A DNA stretch of 14,710 bases from Candidatus Scatomorpha merdipullorum (GTDB lineage Bacteria > Bacillota > Clostridia > Oscillospirales > Oscillospiraceae): NCBI GenBank assembly GCA_018716795.1, contig DVJK01000018.1, forward strand, positions 1 to 14,710, read 5' to 3'. Each line of letters starts with the position of its first letter. Positions within the stretch are counted from its first letter, which is position 1. Both the position numbers and the translations under genes were made by a program. Under the pieces are notes generated by a model. The model did no database searches, was not told where the DNA came from, and saw nothing but the letters and a program-made list of their open reading frames with translations. Of this stretch, positions 12,605 through 14,710 are shown piece by piece.

Positions 12605-13890
12605 GCGAGCAGCAGGCCTATCCCCGGTTCACGCCGGAGATGAAGAAAACGCACAAGATATTGATTCCAAACATGGCGCCGGTGCAGTTTCGCATCATGG
12701 CCGCCGTCATGAAGCAGCAGGGCTATGACTGCGAGCTTCTTGAAAACTGCGGGAGCCAGGTCTGCGAGCTGGGCCTCAAATACGTCCACAACGACACCTG
12801 CTATCCCGCCCTGCTCGTCATAGGCCAGTTCCTCGACGCGCTCAACTCCGGCAAGTACGACCTCGAGCACACGGCGCTCATCATAACCCAGACCGGCGGC
12901 GGCTGCCGCGCCTCGAATTACATTCACCTGCTGCGCAAGGCCCTCGCCAAGGCGGGCTACGGGAACATCCCGGTCGTCAGCCTCAACTTCTCCGGCCTCG
13001 AGCGGGGAAGCGGCTTCCCGATGACGCTCACGACGATACGCCGGCTGCTGGCCGTTTTGTACTACGGCGATATGCTTGTCAGCCTGCGCGCGCAGACCGA
13101 GCCCTACGAGCTCAATCCGTGCGACGCGGAGAGGCTTCAGAATCAGTGGCTCGACACAATATGCGGCTGGTTCCTGGAGGACCGCGGCTGGAAGGGCAAG
13201 GAGGTCGAGGCGAACATGCCGCTCATCGCCGCGGACTTCGCCAAAATCCCCGTGAAGCGCGCGCCGAAGGTCAAGGTCGGTGTCGTCGGCGAGATATACG
13301 TCAAATATTCGCCCCTGGGCAACAACGACCTCGAGAATTTCCTCCGCAGCCAGGACTGCGAGGTGAACATCCCGGGCCTCATGGGCTTCGTGCAGTACTG
13401 CGTCTACAACTTCTCGAACACGGTGCGGCTCTACGGCGGGAACTTCTTCATGCGCCACGCCTCCGGCGTGCTGCTGGGCCTCATCGAAAAGCTCGAGTCC
13501 GTGATGATAGACTCGCTCAGGAGCTTCGGCTTCCACGCGCCCATGCCCTTCCGCGAGCTGGTCAAGCAGGCGGACGGCGTCATATCGACAGGCGACAAGA
13601 TGGGCGAGGGCTGGCTTCTGACGGCGGAGATGGTCGAGCTGGTGCGCTCCGGCTATGAGAACATCGTCTGCGCCCAGCCCTTCGGCTGCCTTCCGAACCA
13701 CATCTGCGGCAAGGGCGTCATAAACCGCATCCGCGCCCTCTATCCCGAGGCCAACATCACGCCCATAGACTACGATCCGGGCGCGACGCGGGTCAATCAG
13801 GAGAACCGAATAAAGCTCATGCTCGCCGTGGCTAGGGAGCGGTTGGCCGAGCGCGAGGGCAAAACGCCCGAGCGGCCGAAGACAGCGTAA
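12601..13890 (+). CDS. 2-hydroxyacyl-CoA dehydratase-like partner protein
   Basis: A 429-residue protein starting at a GTG that overlaps the preceding TGA (GTGA), with GGGAGGA (12588-12594) six bases upstream. It matches the C-terminal portion of the large activase/dehydratase-related proteins of Firmicutes. Cysteines cluster near the N-terminus (C44, C50, C55, C67 in HNDTCYP), at C102 in QTGGGCRASNY, and near the end (C357, C363, C369 in VCAQPFGCLPNHICGKG). The last group resembles the cluster-binding part of the 2-hydroxyacyl-CoA dehydratase D family. It is therefore probably an iron-sulfur electron acceptor or catalytic subunit served by the ATPase chain. The longer open frame from 11680 is only an overlap with the upstream gene; the arginine-rich part before 12601 is not protein-like. 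The reaction is unknown. Confidence 0.82.
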   Translation: MSEQQAYPRFTPEMKKTHKILIPNMAPVQFRIMAAVMKQQGYDCELLENCGSQVCELGLKYVHNDTCYPALLVIGQFLDALNSGKYDLEHTALIITQTGGGCRASNYIHLLRKALAKAGYGNIPVVSLNFSGLERGSGFPMTLTTIRRLLAVLYYGDMLVSLRAQTEPYELNPCDAERLQNQWLDTICGWFLEDRGWKGKEVEANMPLIAADFAKIPVKRAPKVKVGVVGEIYVKYSPLGNNDLENFLRSQDCEVNIPGLMGFVQYCVYNFSNTVRLYGGNFFMRHASGVLLGLIEKLESVMIDSLRSFGFHAPMPFRELVKQADGVISTGDKMGEGWLLTAEMVELVRSGYENIVCAQPFGCLPNHICGKGVINRIRALYPEANITPIDYDPGATRVNQENRIKLMLAVARERLAEREGKTPERPKTA

Positions 13891-13925
13891 AAAAACCCCG
13901 GGAATCAAGCGATTCCCGGGTTTTT
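13891..13925. terminator. Bidirectional terminator between convergent genes
   Basis: CCCGGGAATC (13897-13906) pairs with GATTCCCGGG (13911-13920) around an AAGC loop, with an A-run before and a T-run after; one extra C bulges at 13896. It begins directly after the plus-strand stop and ends 15 bases before the minus-strand stop, so it can serve both genes. Confidence 0.92.
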
Positions 13926-13939
13926 AATTCGTCGGCGGC

Positions 13940-14710
13940 TTATTCGTAGGCGCCGCCGAAGCGGCAGAAGTAGATGTCGCCGCTGGAGATGTCCATGTAC
14001 GTGGCGATGCCGACCTCGGTGTAGTATACCCCGTAGTCGGAGCTCGCGGGCACGATATCGACAATGCTGTCGTAAATCATCTCGGAGAGGCTGTCGCTGT
14101 CGTCATAATAGGAGTAGTCAATCCACTCGGTGTAGTAGCTGGGGGAGAGGCCCTGCTCAAAGATGGCCTCCGACCACTCGGAGCCGTCCGGGCGGGTGTG
14201 CCCGTACTCGACGGAGAGGTCCTGCGCACGGCTCATGGCGGCGAGGACGTATTCGCGCACGGGCGCAATCTTCGGCTCGCCCGTGCCGCGCTGGCTGTTT
14301 ATGATGTCCGCGCAGACGCAGCTGAGATCCCAGGAGAAGCTCAGGCAGTTGGGCGAGGAGCTGTCCTTGTGGTCCCAGTTCGCCGCGCCGTAGAGCTCGA
14401 AGGGGTAGATCATGTCCGCGGCGAGATAGACGGTGACGGAGGCGGAGGCGTTGTCCAGCGCGCGCTCGTTGAGATACACGACGCTCACGCCGCCGACGGA
14501 GTCCTCCAGCGTCACCTCGGAGACGCCGCCGGGTATGTCCATGACCACGGCGCAGTCCTCGTCCGTGAGGGCGTAGACCACGCCGCCGGCGACCTCGACG
14601 CCCTCGAGCGCGCCCGCGCCGGTCTCCTCGCCCAGGCTGTACACCGCCGTGTCCGAGGGGAAGCCCCAGCCGCGCTCCGAGCTCATGCCGGAGTGCAGCG
14701 CCAGGGCGCG
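13940..14710 (-). CDS. Divergent CAP/SCP-domain protein, N-terminus outside the window
   Basis: The frame is open from the window edge to TAA at 13942-13940. A methionine at 14686 exists, but the codons before it (RALALHSG) remain open and no ribosome site is evident, so the true start is probably beyond the window; a secretion signal would lie there. From the internal methionine, residues about 140-248 resemble the CAP (SCP/PR1-like) fold: VREYVLAAMSRAQDLSVEYGHTRPDG (H163-G168 in the HTRPDG motif), and a final beta strand pair GVYYTEVGIATYMD...YFCRFGG. The GEN motif expected after HTRPDG in bacterial CAP proteins is missing; an acidic, tyrosine- and serine-rich stretch stands there instead. 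The first part (about 1-110) is beta-rich and not recognised. The composition suggests an extracellular protein of unknown function. Confidence 0.65.
   Translation of the reverse strand, partial: RALALHSGMSSERGWGFPSDTAVYSLGEETGAGALEGVEVAGGVVYALTDEDCAVVMDIPGGVSEVTLEDSVGGVSVVYLNERALDNASASVTVYLAADMIYPFELYGAANWDHKDSSSPNCLSFSWDLSCVCADIINSQRGTGEPKIAPVREYVLAAMSRAQDLSVEYGHTRPDGSEWSEAIFEQGLSPSYYTEWIDYSYYDDSDSLSEMIYDSIVDIVPASSDYGVYYTEVGIATYMDISSGDIYFCRFGGAYE

Noticed and set aside
12580..12620. Programmed frameshift joining the two activase-system genes
   Set aside because: The junction has a normal Shine-Dalgarno and GTGA overlap, and I see no slippery heptamer followed by a pseudoknot, so coupled reinitiation explains it better.

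Overview
The window is chromosomal DNA from a GC-rich anaerobic Firmicute, most likely an Oscillospiraceae/Ruminococcaceae-type gut Clostridium. The grounds are the gene content (LL-diaminopimelate aminotransferase DapL with DapF, RNase J, a clostridial GreA-like factor, ATP-dependent 2-hydroxyacyl-CoA dehydratase-type activase proteins), strong Shine-Dalgarno sites, sigma-A promoters, and GC-rich codons combined with frequent ATA isoleucine codons. This placement is inference. I see no tRNA, rRNA, CRISPR array, transposase or phage gene.

Layout: the end of an unidentified gene and a GreA-family factor close the first unit, which ends in a strong terminator (588-616). A near-consensus promoter (648-676) then drives dapF-dapL-nagB-glmM and a small left-handed beta-helix acetyltransferase-like gene (728-5610). 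This unit makes cell-wall precursors: meso-diaminopimelate through DapL/DapF, and amino-sugar phosphates through NagB, GlmM and the acetyltransferase-like protein, which resembles a free-standing GlmU C-terminal domain. A terminator hairpin ending this unit overlaps the promoter of the next one (5627-5661). That next unit is rpe-recR. A block of back-to-back hairpins (7111-7255) separates recR from rnj, the gene for ribonuclease J. After rnj come a terminator and a small ArsC/YffB-like thioredoxin-fold gene, then a 30-bp perfect palindrome.

The last plus-strand unit (9686-13890) is the most unusual. It holds a 972-residue protein with two tandem BadF/BcrA-type ATPase domains, a cysteine cluster and a DUF2229-like region, coupled by a GTGA overlap to a 429-residue 2-hydroxyacyl-CoA dehydratase-like protein. 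Together they match the size and order of the approximately 1400-residue single-chain proteins known in other Firmicutes. They look like an ATP-driven low-potential electron-transfer system of unknown substrate, and no ordinary dehydratase genes lie beside them. A bidirectional terminator (13891-13925) separates them from a convergent minus-strand gene, cut by the window edge, that encodes a divergent CAP/SCP-domain protein.

Several starts were moved from the longest open frame to the codon with a properly placed ribosome binding site: dapF at 728, glmM at 3599, rpe at 5804 and the activase at 9686. Most of the long open frames on the opposite strand are by-products of GC-rich codon bias and are not listed.
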